NCBI RefSeq assembly: GCF_022867885.1
Contig: NZ_JALIFP010000025.1
Location: forward strand, 1-54,741
Length of the DNA: 54,741 nt
From: Lederbergia sp. NSJ-179
Lineage (GTDB): Bacteria > Bacillota > Bacilli > Bacillales > Bacillaceae_C
Direction of reading: 5' to 3'
A program made the position numbers and the translations under genes. Shown piece after piece: positions 25,949 to 34,867 of the stretch. Under the pieces are notes generated by a model. It did no database searches. It saw only the letters and a list, made by a program, of their open reading frames with translations, and had not been told where the DNA came from. Within the stretch, counting starts at the first letter, position 1; the number at the start of each line of letters is the position of its first letter.

Positions 25949-26920
25949 TCACCTTTTGCCATTCTTTCCCTCAAAGCTATCGAGTAATACACGCACTTCA
26001 TCTGTTGATTCTGTGTCCATCAATTGGTTTCTTAATTCACTTGCTCCTCGAAACCCACGGACATATATCTTAAAAAAGCGGTGCAATGCCTTGAACGAAC
26101 GCCGCTCTATTTTAAAGTATTTATCATAGAGATCCAGATGAGACCTTAAGAGACCAAGCAATTCCTGACTGCTATGCTCTCTTGGTTCTTTTTCAAAAGC
26201 AAATGGATTGGTGAAAATACCACGCCCAATCATCACACCATCAACACCGTATTGACGGGCAAGACTCAAGCCTGTTTGACGGTCAGGAATATCCCCATTA
26301 ATCGTTAACAATGTATCTGGTGCGACCTGATCGCGAAGTTTCTTTATCTCCGGGATCAGTTCCCAATGGGCATCTACTTTGCTCATTTCTGCTCTGGTAC
26401 GTAAATGGATGGAAAGATTCGCAATGTCTTGTTTCAATATGTGTGTCAGCCATTCTTGCCATTCCTCTACATCCGTATAACCAAGCCTAGTCTTTATACT
26501 TACGGGCAATTCTCCTGCTTTGGCTGCCTGTATTAACTCTGCCGCAACTTCTGGTCGGCGAATAAGGCCAGAACCCTTCCCATTCTGGGCTACATTAGGC
26601 ACAGGGCAACCCATATTAATGTCCACACCGTTAAATCCTTGTTTTGCCATACCAATACTCATTTGCCGAATGAACTCAGGCTTATCTCCCCATATATGAG
26701 CTACAATTGGTTGTTCATCCTCTGTAAAGGTCAAGCGGCCACGCACGCTATGGTGCCCCTCTGGATGACAATAACTTTCCGAGTTTGTAAACTCAGTAAA
26801 AAACACATCAGGGCGGGCTGCTTCACTCACTACATGGCGAAAAACAACATCCGTCACATCTTCCATTGGTGCCAACACAAAAAATGGCCTTGGTAAATCA
26901 CGCCAAAAATTTTCTTTCAT
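25949..26920 (-). CDS. tRNA-dihydrouridine synthase (YfjN type)
   Basis: FMN-dependent TIM-barrel enzyme that reduces uridine to dihydrouridine in tRNA. 323 residues. Seen: [37 protein letters not shown] (catalytic Cys loop), [30 protein letters not shown]-type [11 protein letters not shown], and [15 protein letters not shown] (phosphate binding). The sequence recalls B. subtilis YfjN closely. ATG 26920 stands alone; the 440 bp upstream hold no gene, only a short GCACATC / GATGTGC hairpin at 27301-27320. Confidence 0.93.
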   Translation of the reverse strand: MKENFWRDLPRPFFVLAPMEDVTDVVFRHVVSEAARPDVFFTEFTNSESYCHPEGHHSVRGRLTFTEDEQPIVAHIWGDKPEFIRQMSIGMAKQGFNGVDINMGCPVPNVAQNGKGSGLIRRPEVAAELIQAAKAGELPVSIKTRLGYTDVEEWQEWLTHILKQDIANLSIHLRTRAEMSKVDAHWELIPEIKKLRDQVAPDTLLTINGDIPDRQTGLSLARQYGVDGVMIGRGIFTNPFAFEKEPREHSSQELLGLLRSHLDLYDKYFKIERRSFKALHRFFKIYVRGFRGASELRNQLMDTESTDEVRVLLDSFEGKNGKR

Positions 26921-27362
26921 CTTCCCACTCTAATCCTCTCATCTATGGATAACAGACAAAGGCCCTTATCAAAATTAAAAAGCGGACATACGCCTGCCAT
27001 TTTTATTATATTCATGACAATAGTATCACAAGAATATTGAACAGTACAAAAGACTGAATCCCTATTGGCACCACCTAATTCTGTGAGTAGAAATCATAAT
27101 TTGACTCGTTTTATAATCCATTTCATTTATTTTGTTTTCTAACCCTCAAATTTTTCTGCTATCCAAGAGTAAAAAAGGGCAGACCACTCCCTTTGTGGCT
27201 GGTACGCGTTTTTTTCAGCCCGAAAACTAATTACTTCGAACATTTCGATAAGACATTCACGTTCACCCCATTTTGAAAGATGAATGAAGTATAGCACATT
27301 GCACATCCATTTTGATGTGCTTCGTACCAGATGGTATATGATAATTCCATTATACGATTATA
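26921..27362. other. Gene-free stretch
   Basis: No reading frame with coding character. A 7-bp inverted repeat (GCACATC / GATGTGC, 27301-27320) lies downstream of the methyltransferase gene without a T run. Nothing else supported. Confidence 0.4.
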
Positions 27363-28151
27363 TTAAACAATTGCTCGAACTAGATAATACGATTGAGTGA
27401 CCGCTAATCCCTTCTCCGTAGCTTTTTCCTCAAAAACCTTGGAAATCTGGTTGAGATTTTCATCTTTCACTTTTTCAAAGACTTTTGGTGTCTGGCCAAA
27501 ACACCTTCGCTTAATAACGTCCAACGGGGTATGGAAATATTCGATACTATTCACAATCTCGATCTTAGAACTTGTGAAATGGCTTTTTTCTATTACCTGT
27601 CTAATCACATGGAGGACAGGCGTATCTGTGGATTCCTCAAAAAGGTTCGGGAATAATTGTGGAAACTCTTTTTGCGCCTCATCACCGGGATGCAAAGCAA
27701 GGATTTCTCCGCCCTTTTTTACGACTTGGGGCAAATACGGATAAACCGATGTCGGCCCTTTCCGAATGTATACGCAATCAAAGGTATCAGCAGCAAAAGG
27801 TAAGCCTTGTTTTGTATTGCCTACTACAAAAGAAACATTGGGTTTCCTGTTTCCATCGCCCACTTTTATAAACGCTTCGGTTGCATCAAGGCCGGTAATC
27901 TCCTTTGCCAGTGAACCACATTGATTGGTGAATTCTCCGTGACCACAACCCACATCTAGGACTTTCTTATTCTGAATCATCTGAGCAACTTCTTTATCAA
28001 AGACCGACTCCCCGTTTGGTTCCGTATGAGTGGAGTCCCAAGAATACTCATATATCCCTTGTATCCTACTAAGCTGGTTATACCATTTTAGCGAATGTGG
28101 GGGGACCCAATCAGGTAAATTGGTTGGATCGTAAAGTTTCGTCATTTTCAT
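27363..28151 (-). CDS. Class I SAM-dependent methyltransferase
   Basis: 262 residues with the Rossmann methyltransferase motifs: KKVLDVGCGHGEFTNQCG (motif I, SAM binding, about residue 85), ITGLDATEAFI (motif II) and FDCVYIRKGPTSVYPYLPQV (motif IV/V region). The N-terminal segment before residue 75 is an extension of unknown role. The substrate cannot be told. First of a series of unrelated minus-strand genes, well separated from each other. Confidence 0.85.
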   Translation of the reverse strand: MKMTKLYDPTNLPDWVPPHSLKWYNQLSRIQGIYEYSWDSTHTEPNGESVFDKEVAQMIQNKKVLDVGCGHGEFTNQCGSLAKEITGLDATEAFIKVGDGNRKPNVSFVVGNTKQGLPFAADTFDCVYIRKGPTSVYPYLPQVVKKGGEILALHPGDEAQKEFPQLFPNLFEESTDTPVLHVIRQVIEKSHFTSSKIEIVNSIEYFHTPLDVIKRRCFGQTPKVFEKVKDENLNQISKVFEEKATEKGLAVTQSYYLVRAIV

Positions 28152-28228
28152 GGCTATCCTCCATTATTTGTTAGACTGATGCGTCTCTTTTTACTACACC
28201 GCATATTTAATTTATTTACTTTGCATAA

Positions 28229-28963
28229 TTAATCAGACGAATTCTCTATTAATTCGGAATAATAACGAACAAGTTCTGGGTATTCATATATCTCTTTTTT
28301 ACCTAATTCGCTGATGATGTATGTTCCTCTTCGAACTCTATTAAACCAACCATAATAGTTTTTATTAAGGATGGATAAGGTCTTGTCCCCAGTCCCCAAA
28401 TTGCGTAGTCCTTTAGGCGATAACGGGCCAAAATGTTCAAGACAACAAGCAATGTGGATACAATTTTCTTTATATGCTGTCATAATTTTGGTATTATGAC
28501 TCCCACCAATATTATGGTCTCCATGCCTCCCCTTAAGTTCTTTGAGAAGCTGGCTCCTTTTGTTCCTACTCCTTTCCATGCTCTTTTTTCGATCAAAAGA
28601 GGATGGGGGAATTTTTATCTCTACCTGATCATTATTACGCTCTAATGAAACGATGATCAGACCTAACTCCAGTCTTCTTATTAAGTAACATATATTTTTC
28701 CATTTCTTCGAATATAGACTGTACTTGGGTTTGGGAATAGCGATGTAAACGAGATCAGATAAGCGTTGTCTTATGGTAGCTTGTATAAGGAGTTCTACAC
28801 TTAGATTAAGTTTTAATTCAACAATAATCAGCTCGTTCTCTTTCAAAGCGATTAAGTCACAATGGTTGACTTCTCCATAAACCTCATAACCACGTTGGAT
28901 GAAGTAGTTTTGAATCGGCTGATATAAATGAGTTTCGTATAATTTTTCTGTTTTATGTTTCAT
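28229..28963 (-). CDS. DUF2161-type putative PD-(D/E)XK phosphodiesterase
   Basis: 244 residues. The N-terminal half carries a nuclease-like core CDLIALKENELIIVELKLNL (D ... ExK), quoted at about residues 36-55, and matches the DUF2161 'putative phosphodiesterase' pattern. The C-terminal half (about 165-235) resembles a winged helix (LSPKGLRNLGTGDKTLSILNKN). A role in DNA or RNA cleavage is inferred from the motif only. Isolated gene, no obvious partner. Confidence 0.7.
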   Translation of the reverse strand: MKHKTEKLYETHLYQPIQNYFIQRGYEVYGEVNHCDLIALKENELIIVELKLNLSVELLIQATIRQRLSDLVYIAIPKPKYSLYSKKWKNICYLIRRLELGLIIVSLERNNDQVEIKIPPSSFDRKKSMERSRNKRSQLLKELKGRHGDHNIGGSHNTKIMTAYKENCIHIACCLEHFGPLSPKGLRNLGTGDKTLSILNKNYYGWFNRVRRGTYIISELGKKEIYEYPELVRYYSELIENSSD

Positions 28964-28982
28964 CGCTTATCAGTACACCCCT

Positions 28983-29023
28983 AAAAAAAGCTGAGGATAA
29001 GTCCATTGCAGACCCTATCCTCA
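28983..29023 (-). terminator. Terminator of the GNAT gene
   Basis: TGAGGATA (28992-28999) / TATCCTCA (29016-29023), followed on the minus strand by GCTTTTTTT. Confidence 0.85.
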
Positions 29024-29057
29024 TACTTTTACTTGATGAAAGTCCGATGACATATTC

Positions 29058-29600
29058 TTATTTCTCCGAATTATTAAATCGGAAAATAAGCTGATATCCA
29101 TCAAAAGTTTCTCCATGTTGTTCCTCCATGTACATCCCATTCGTATAATTAGAAATCGTCTTTCTCCAAAATTTTTGCCCTACGATGTTTTTTTCTGATG
29201 GATTTGTAAACAATTCCCAATTCCCTTTAAATTGTTCAAACACTTTATTTGCCGCATATTCAGCAATCCCTTGCCCCCTTAAGGATTGAATTAAAAAAAA
29301 TTCATTTATAAAATAGTCAATCCCTTTATTGCAATGTGGTGGGGTTGCGATGAGGATAAACCCTGCTGGTTTCCCATCTACTAAAATTAAGTATGGAAAC
29401 AAAATATCTGGCTTTTCCCACCAAATATTTTGCACTTCATACTGATCACTCAATGTTTGGAATTCATCACTATCCTCGTAAATTCCATGTGAATTTGGAA
29501 GTCTGCTATAATGTCCTGATAGATCATACAGATACAAAGGATATAAGTTTTTTATCCTATATGCTTCATTTTTATCTGTTAATTGTACATCAATTTTCAT
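29058..29600 (-). CDS. GNAT family N-acetyltransferase
   Basis: 180 residues of the 'predicted acetyltransferase' GNAT type. The acetyl-CoA binding region is seen as FLIQSLRGQGIAEYAANKVF (RGQGIA is the Q/RxxGxG loop, about residue 115), preceded by a beta strand PYLILVDGKPAGFILI. The acceptor is unknown. Followed by a strong terminator; about 50 bp from the kinase-like gene upstream. Confidence 0.82.
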   Translation of the reverse strand: MKIDVQLTDKNEAYRIKNLYPLYLYDLSGHYSRLPNSHGIYEDSDEFQTLSDQYEVQNIWWEKPDILFPYLILVDGKPAGFILIATPPHCNKGIDYFINEFFLIQSLRGQGIAEYAANKVFEQFKGNWELFTNPSEKNIVGQKFWRKTISNYTNGMYMEEQHGETFDGYQLIFRFNNSEK

Positions 29601-29649
29601 TGGATTCTCCTTAATGATAAAAATTTGTCACCAACTAATCCCTTTACCG

Positions 29650-30618
29650 TTAGTTGAACAAGAAACGTTCCCCATTTAAGTATTTTCTACAAAAGTTTTC
29701 AACTACAAAGGGAGTGGATTTGGCTAATTCATTGTGTTCATTCCTGTTTTTAGATAGAAATGCAAAATTACGTATAACTGCCCATATAAAAAACGCCTCT
29801 AAAACTTCCGTATAATCTCCTTCTAATTTTCTTTCCTTCTGATAGTATGTAATGAATTTTTCCCTATTGTTTGGACTAAGGTGTAATAATGTTTCTGCCA
29901 TATCAAATAAGTAATATCCGAAACCACAGGATGAAAAATCAATAATGGAAGGTTGTCCTTGGTTCATTACATAATTGCTTTCATGTATGTCTGAATGAAT
30001 CACTCCCCAAGCATCCTTACTTTTACCCTGTGAATGAATGACCGATTCTATTTTATTCGTAGTCTTCTGTAATATTTTAAAGTCATCGATAGTTATTGCA
30101 TGTAAACTTATCAATTGTTTTAATTGGGTTAGTGAATTTAATAAATTTTCAGCATTGTAGTAAGGCCTTTCAAATGTTTCTGGGACGCACCAAGTTAAAG
30201 AATTTCTGTGAAGAGTAACCAGTAAGTGAGCTAACTTTTCAATTTCTGCGTCAGTTGGTTGTCTCTTTAATGTTTCTCCTTTAATCCAATTTTGTAAAGT
30301 CCAGTAAGCATGATCACCCGTTTTATGATCATTTATTTTGGTAATAAATTGATTGTTTATATTTCTTATAGGTGTTTGAACTTTTAAATCTGTATTGGTT
30401 TCTAATTCCTCAAGCCATAACAGTTCGGATTCAATATAACGTTTAGATTTAGCTCCCATATGAAGTTTAAGCAAATATTTTTTCCCCTTAATCATGTCAA
30501 TGCGAAAGGTAATATTATCACTCTTCCCTAAATATTCTACCTTTTTTATAGTATCTAAGTTGTAATACCTAATCAATTCTTCCTCTACCTTTTGGAGACT
30601 TGGCACTTCATAGTTCAA
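29650..30618 (-). CDS. Aminoglycoside phosphotransferase-like kinase
   Basis: 322 residues of the APH / choline-kinase fold. An N-lobe Lys is present in KKYLLKLHMG. The catalytic loop is WGVIHSDIHESNYVMN (HxDxxxxN) and the metal-binding Asp is in PSIIDFSSCGFGYYLFDMAET. The family phosphorylates small alcohols, homoserine, choline or drugs. The substrate is not predictable here. Start ATG 30618. Confidence 0.82.
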   Translation of the reverse strand: MNYEVPSLQKVEEELIRYYNLDTIKKVEYLGKSDNITFRIDMIKGKKYLLKLHMGAKSKRYIESELLWLEELETNTDLKVQTPIRNINNQFITKINDHKTGDHAYWTLQNWIKGETLKRQPTDAEIEKLAHLLVTLHRNSLTWCVPETFERPYYNAENLLNSLTQLKQLISLHAITIDDFKILQKTTNKIESVIHSQGKSKDAWGVIHSDIHESNYVMNQGQPSIIDFSSCGFGYYLFDMAETLLHLSPNNREKFITYYQKERKLEGDYTEVLEAFFIWAVIRNFAFLSKNRNEHNELAKSTPFVVENFCRKYLNGERFLFN

Positions 30619-30666
30619 ATACTTTCCCCCTAAAAATAATACTTCTATTAAGTTAGCAAAAACTGC

Positions 30667-31212
30667 TTATCCATATCCATTCAACAAAGCAAAAAGCGAC
30701 TCATGCCCAAATCTCGTTTTTCCTTCTGTTAAAATTTGCATAAGAAGGTCATCAAGTTCGTTTGTTAATAAATGTAAAGATTGACGAACATATCCCTTTT
30801 CAAAATGATCAAGCGCCACAGGCAGCTCTTCCTCATCTAAAATAGACCAATCACCATTCGGAAAAACCAAAACATCGATAATCAGATCTTCAAAAGTGAT
30901 AAGGGAATCTGTGATAGAGGTGTTTTTCACGATATTAAAATAGGCCCCCAAATAATGACCGTTTTTGTCTCTCCAAGTGTACAAATTATAAGGGCGATCT
31001 TCCCAATAATAAGCCAGCGTATAACTCCCTACAGGGATGGTTAAGGTTGTTTGATCAGTCACCATCGAAAAAGAATCCTGGATCTTATGAAAAAGGACCG
31101 CATGTTGCTTATCCTTTTGTAACAAAAAACAAGGATATTCCACAATTTTCGCGTCATAGCAAATTTTTCTTTCTATTATATTTGGTTGTATGGTATGTAC
31201 AGAGATTGGCAA
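30667..31212 (-). CDS. DUF402 domain protein
   Basis: 181 residues matching the DUF402 pattern: YTLAYYWEDRPYNLYTWRDKNG, then GAYFNIVKNTSI and a central VFPNGDWSILDEEELPVAL acidic strand. Characterised relatives (FomD, Ntdp) are metal-dependent nucleoside di/triphosphate or cytidylyl hydrolases, so a nucleotide-phosphate hydrolase role is plausible but inferred. Separate gene between the kinase-like gene and a decayed nucleotidyltransferase. Confidence 0.75.
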   Translation of the reverse strand: MPISVHTIQPNIIERKICYDAKIVEYPCFLLQKDKQHAVLFHKIQDSFSMVTDQTTLTIPVGSYTLAYYWEDRPYNLYTWRDKNGHYLGAYFNIVKNTSITDSLITFEDLIIDVLVFPNGDWSILDEEELPVALDHFEKGYVRQSLHLLTNELDDLLMQILTEGKTRFGHESLFALLNGYG

Positions 31213-31258
31213 ATCCCCCTTTTTAAAAATATGCGAATAAGATAGACTTGATCGTTCT

Positions 31259-31565
31259 TCATATAGGTCTTACCTCATTTAATATTTCAGATTTTATACT
31301 TTGATGAATAGAATTTTCTGTGACAACATCAACATTCCTACCCATTAATTTTATTTCTTGCTTAAACCGAATTAAATCGAATAAACTTCTTCGCTTCTCA
31401 AAACTTACCAATAAATCAAAAATCACTGTCATACGAATCATCTTGCAACCGACCCAAAAACGTTGATACTGTCAACACCATGTTCTTTTGCACATTTTAA
31501 AATATCTTCGCGATGAACTCTTAACTTTGTAAGAATAGATAAGAGCCGCCACTTCTGAAATACTC
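31259..31565 (-). pseudogene. MNT-type nucleotidyltransferase with several frameshifts
   Basis: Pieces of one domain appear in different frames. First comes ILTKLRVHREDILKCAKEHG with VDSINVFGSVAR; then DDSYDSDF in a second frame (31430-31460); then FDLLVSFEKRRSLFDLIRF and LMGRNVDVVTENSIH...EILNEVRPI in the third. At least two shifts, one in a five-T run near 31425, separate them. The order GSVAR - DSD - KVDVVT is that of MntA-like minimal nucleotidyltransferases. No intact HEPN partner is adjacent. It is distinct from the remnant at 25759. Confidence 0.75.
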
Positions 31566-31662
31566 ATTTATTGAGTTTAAAGCTTATTCTTATTCTATAA
31601 CACCCTTACTACGAAGTATATATGACGGTGAACAATGATGAAAGAAAACCCTCTCAAAACAC

Positions 31663-32418
31663 TCATTTAAGTTCTGAAAGATGGAGCGCAATTTCTCTTA
31701 TTCTTTCATCCGTCCTTTCTTCCAAAATACCCCTATCTTCATTGTTTGAATAAAGCGTATCACCTTTACTAATGTGGTCCGATAAATTCAGTAAGCTTAC
31801 TGCCTTTTTATTAAATCTTTTTGCAACCGCAAATGTGGTAGCTGTTTCCATGTCAACCCCAATATAGCCTTGATTAGCCCACTCTTTTGCCAATCCACCT
31901 GTTTCTGCCATAATGGCCCCTGTACTAAATACAGTCCCCGTAATGTATTTATAATTCTTTTCTTCACAATACTTAACAGCCTTTTCCACAAGCATTTCAT
32001 CTGCATATACGGTTTTTTCATTAGGAAGATACCAATGGGAAACCCCATCTTCCATTACAGCAGCAGTTACAATGAAAATATCTCCGTATCGAATTTCATG
32101 AGATAATCCTCCGAAATAACCAGTCTGAATAAACCGATTGGTTCCGAGAACAGCAAATCTATGGGCAATCGACGCGGCAATTGGCCCACCGAACACATTC
32201 GCAAACCCTATCCTTTGTTTATTATACTCCCCAATAATCGCATTCCAGCTAGGGATCCATTGTTCTTCTTGTAAAATTTTTTTCCAATAAGAAATGTTCC
32301 ATTCATGCTCCCATTCCCCATGTAATATAAACGATTGTGGTATTTCCTCTTCTTTAATTTTTAAAATGGACAACCAATCCGCTTTTGTAAAATCGCCATA
32401 TAATTTCAACCTATACAC
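31663..32418 (-). CDS. Nucleoside phosphorylase (PNP/UDP family)
   Basis: 251 residues of the PNP_UDP_1 fold, clearly different from PunA. Seen: RIGFANVFGGPIAASIAHRF (phosphate loop region), TGYFGGLSHEIRYGDIFIV, YITGTVFSTGAIMAE and IGVDMETATTFAVAKRF (ribose-binding MET motif), with LNLSDHISKGDT near the C-terminus carrying the catalytic Asp. It acts on a purine or uridine-type nucleoside; specificity is unknown. Not near the nucleoside operon, so possibly a separate salvage or repair role. Confidence 0.85.
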   Translation of the reverse strand: MYRLKLYGDFTKADWLSILKIKEEEIPQSFILHGEWEHEWNISYWKKILQEEQWIPSWNAIIGEYNKQRIGFANVFGGPIAASIAHRFAVLGTNRFIQTGYFGGLSHEIRYGDIFIVTAAVMEDGVSHWYLPNEKTVYADEMLVEKAVKYCEEKNYKYITGTVFSTGAIMAETGGLAKEWANQGYIGVDMETATTFAVAKRFNKKAVSLLNLSDHISKGDTLYSNNEDRGILEERTDERIREIALHLSELK

Positions 32419-32474
32419 CTCCCTAAACTAAGCCTTCCAGATAGGCGAACCTTTTTTCCAATCGACCATCAATA

Positions 32475-33059
32475 TCATTGTGTCAATAATGAAGAAACCT
32501 TTTTAATCCACTCTCCCTCTTCATCGGCAAGCAATGTGTTCCAACATAGATGAATAGCCCCTTTAAAGTTTTTCTCTTGGTCATCAACAAATAACACTTT
32601 GCCGTTATCTTTTAGATAAAATTGAGTCTTTAAGTATATATCGATTTCTGGTTTACAATAACCTACTTCAGCAGAAATGGTCATACTTTTTATGTAATCT
32701 TGGACAGGGTTGATAAGATGCTCTATCCACTCTCTACGGTGATTACTTAACAAATGAATATCTGCATATTCACTCCATATCGGAATTTTTTCAATAGCAG
32801 GCAATGGTTTTATAATCGATAATAATTTACACCTTGCAGGTTCAATATCCATGTTGGGCAACTGACTTTTTAATCCGGACCAAAATTCTTGCTCGGCTAT
32901 CCTCCCTTTCCATAGCTCTTCACGAATCCCTTTTCTAAATTCAAGCAATTCTTCATAACGCACACCATAAATGGTAGATAAGTAGCGCCAAAATGAAGGT
33001 GAAAAATTAGTGGCCAGTACTCCGGCGATGTCTAAGACTAAATCAGGTTTTACCTTCAT
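32475..33059 (-). CDS. HAD superfamily hydrolase
   Basis: About 194 residues. The nucleophile motif is LVLDIAGVLATNF (DxAGV, second Asp replaced by Ala, as in some YihX-like members). A helical cap follows (FRKGIREELWKGRIAEQEF), then HLLSNHRREWIEHL (motif II) and GKVLFVDDQEKNFKGA (motif IV acidic pair). Likely a phosphatase-type enzyme. The open frame starts at 33098, but ATG 33059 (MKVKPDLVLD), inside the last codons of the kinase-like gene, is the natural start. The two genes overlap by 17 bases and are probably co-translated. Confidence 0.82.
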   Translation of the reverse strand: MKVKPDLVLDIAGVLATNFSPSFWRYLSTIYGVRYEELLEFRKGIREELWKGRIAEQEFWSGLKSQLPNMDIEPARCKLLSIIKPLPAIEKIPIWSEYADIHLLSNHRREWIEHLINPVQDYIKSMTISAEVGYCKPEIDIYLKTQFYLKDNGKVLFVDDQEKNFKGAIHLCWNTLLADEEGEWIKKVSSLLTQ

Positions 33060-33927
33060 TTTTCTCACTTGCCAAAGCTTCTTTCCATGCTTGGACAAAT
33101 TCCTTCACACTTGCATAGCGATCATGCCACTCTTTTTCTACAGCTTTCATGGCCACTTCGTATAAGGCTTGAGGAGCCTCCCATTTATTTATAGAGCGGT
33201 CCAATTCCCCACCTACTAACGCAAATGCTGTTGCCCCCATTAGGAAAACATTCGTTTTTTCGTCGATTTTAGCTCCCTTTGTAAATTCCTCCGGAGACAT
33301 AAACCGTGATGAGCCCCAAAGTCTGCCCATTGTATTGATGTAAGGCTTTTGCTGATACAAATCAATATCACATATTTTCATTTGATGATTCTTAAAATCG
33401 TACAGCATACTGCCATCATAGAAATCAACCGCCACATACCCCATTTCTTCCACATGGACATGGAATTCAAAGATCTTCCTTAACGCATCTAGTCGAAGTT
33501 CAATAGGCAATTGCCGAAAGCGAAAAAACGGGGATTCTGGATGTTCATATTTCAGTGGAGGGGGAAATTCCCAATGTGGGTGTAAGCCCTCTCCCTCAAA
33601 CCAATCAAATACGAGCGCATACCCATTTTCAAGTTGAAAATGATCGACGAGATTTACTAAGTGCGAATGTTGTAAGTCTTCATAAATGGGGATTGCATCT
33701 TTTAACCTTGTGATCGCTTCTTGCGGCTCTTCAGCAAAGTGAACAGGTCTGGCTCCCGCATATTTCACGAACTGCTTTATCCCATCCTTTTCCACACCAA
33801 AGCTGATATTGCCCGAATCCTGTTCAGCAAAAACAGTGAATACCTTACCTAAATCTCGGATCCAAGCAAAATCATGTGGTTCTTTTAGCGAAAAAGACAC
33901 GTGATCCAACGATACAAAACTGCTCAT
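33043..33927 (-). CDS. Protein-kinase-like protein
   Basis: 294 residues with a eukaryotic-like kinase pattern. A Lys sits in KQFVKYAGARPV (VAIK position); the hinge is ALVFDWFEGEGLH; the catalytic-loop equivalent is YVAVDFYDGSMLYDF (Asp ... Asp/Asn altered); the metal motif is KICDIDLY (DFG replaced by DID); and GSSRFMSPEEFTKGAKIDEKTN resembles an activation segment plus APE. The loop deviates from HRD-N, so activity is uncertain. Coupled to the HAD gene downstream, giving a possible phosphorylation/dephosphorylation pair. Confidence 0.7.
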   Translation of the reverse strand: MSSFVSLDHVSFSLKEPHDFAWIRDLGKVFTVFAEQDSGNISFGVEKDGIKQFVKYAGARPVHFAEEPQEAITRLKDAIPIYEDLQHSHLVNLVDHFQLENGYALVFDWFEGEGLHPHWEFPPPLKYEHPESPFFRFRQLPIELRLDALRKIFEFHVHVEEMGYVAVDFYDGSMLYDFKNHQMKICDIDLYQQKPYINTMGRLWGSSRFMSPEEFTKGAKIDEKTNVFLMGATAFALVGGELDRSINKWEAPQALYEVAMKAVEKEWHDRYASVKEFVQAWKEALASEKNEGKT

Positions 33928-34249
33928 TTCATCCCTCCGATTGTTTACCTTTGTTATCTATATTCGATTCTAAGAAGGAAAAATCCTTTGACGGGGGTTC
34001 AAGATTCTTTCAATCTGTAACAGCTATAGATTGATACAAGTTCTCTTTTTTTGCAATACTTGTGGATCCTGCTACTATCAAAATAGTTGCGTGATCTACG
34101 TTATAGCTCTTAAGACATCCTATTCTAGATTTCCTTGGTTCAATTATTTGATCATGAACAGCATCGGGTAAATATTGATAGACCGCTAATATCATGAATC
34201 GTTTCAACGAACTCAGTATCAAGCTTTAATGAGTATTTAATAAATTGAA
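33928..34249. other. Intergenic stretch without a convincing gene
   Basis: A minus-strand open frame of 70 codons (34010-34222) exists but has no ribosome-binding site or recognisable motif. A second short frame there (LDTEFVETIHDISG) hints at an old coding remnant. The plus-strand ECF promoter begins at 34250. Confidence 0.35.
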
Positions 34250-34275
34250 TGAACCAGTTCTGAATTACAAGCGTC
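34250..34275 (+). promoter_or_regulatory. ECF-type promoter upstream of the sigma factor gene
   Basis: TGAACC (34250-34255), 16-base spacer, CGTC (34272-34275): the classical shape of a Bacillus ECF sigma promoter (TGAAAC-N16-CGTC). Its position directly before an ECF gene indicates autoregulation. Transcription would start near 34281. Confidence 0.75.
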
Positions 34276-34282
34276 TTGTTAA

Positions 34283-34867
34283 GTGAAGGGGGTGAGTTGG
34301 CTGGAAGAGTTTACAGATGAATGGTTAATTCAACGTAGTATTCAAGGGGATCAGCAGGCATTCAGTCTTTTATGTCAACGGTATGAGAGTTCCGTGACTC
34401 GCTTTATCCGTTATCAAGTGAATGATACAGTGGCACGGGAGGATATTTTTCAAGAAACGCTGCTAACTTCATGGCGTAATTTAAATACTTTGAATAAGCC
34501 TGACAAGTTCAAAAGTTGGATTCTGCAAATAGCGCGTAATAAATGTAAAGACTATTATCGGCGTCAAAATCACGTTGATCAACCTATGGAAGATGAAGTA
34601 TTGGAATATAGGATCAATCGTCACGGTGTTACGCACCAGAAAAAAAGTTCATTAATTGAAAGAGTACTAGAGGAAATGGAGGAGATATCTCCTGCTGAAA
34701 AACAATTGCTTCGATACTTTTATTTCCAAGGTATGACAGTAGCCGAAGTTGCTGTAAAAAACGGGGTACCGATTGGGACTATTAAAAGCCGATTGCACAC
34801 TGCCCGACAACACATTAGAAGAAAGCTAGATCTAAATAATGAGAGGAGTCCAGAAGATGAACAATAA
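34283..34867 (+). CDS. ECF RNA polymerase sigma factor
   Basis: Up to 194 residues. Region 2 reads AFSLLCQRYESSVTRFI...DIFQETLLTSWRNL and DKFKSWILQIARNKCKDYYRR. Region 4 is ISPAEKQLLRYFYFQGMTVAEVA with PIGTIKSRLHTARQHI. The first possible codon is GTG 34283, only two bases after the predicted transcription start. The strong AAGGGGGTGA (34286-34295) instead favours a CTG at 34301 (xEEFTDEWLIQRS), which would be an unusual initiator. The next gene overlaps the end by 11 bases and encodes a soluble unknown protein instead of the usual membrane anti-sigma factor. Confidence 0.9.
   Translation: MKGVSWLEEFTDEWLIQRSIQGDQQAFSLLCQRYESSVTRFIRYQVNDTVAREDIFQETLLTSWRNLNTLNKPDKFKSWILQIARNKCKDYYRRQNHVDQPMEDEVLEYRINRHGVTHQKKSSLIERVLEEMEEISPAEKQLLRYFYFQGMTVAEVAVKNGVPIGTIKSRLHTARQHIRRKLDLNNERSPEDEQ

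Noticed and set aside
34010-34222. 70-codon minus-strand frame upstream of the ECF sigma gene
   Set aside because: No ribosome-binding site, no recognised motif, and another frame in the same place looks equally protein-like; at best an old remnant.
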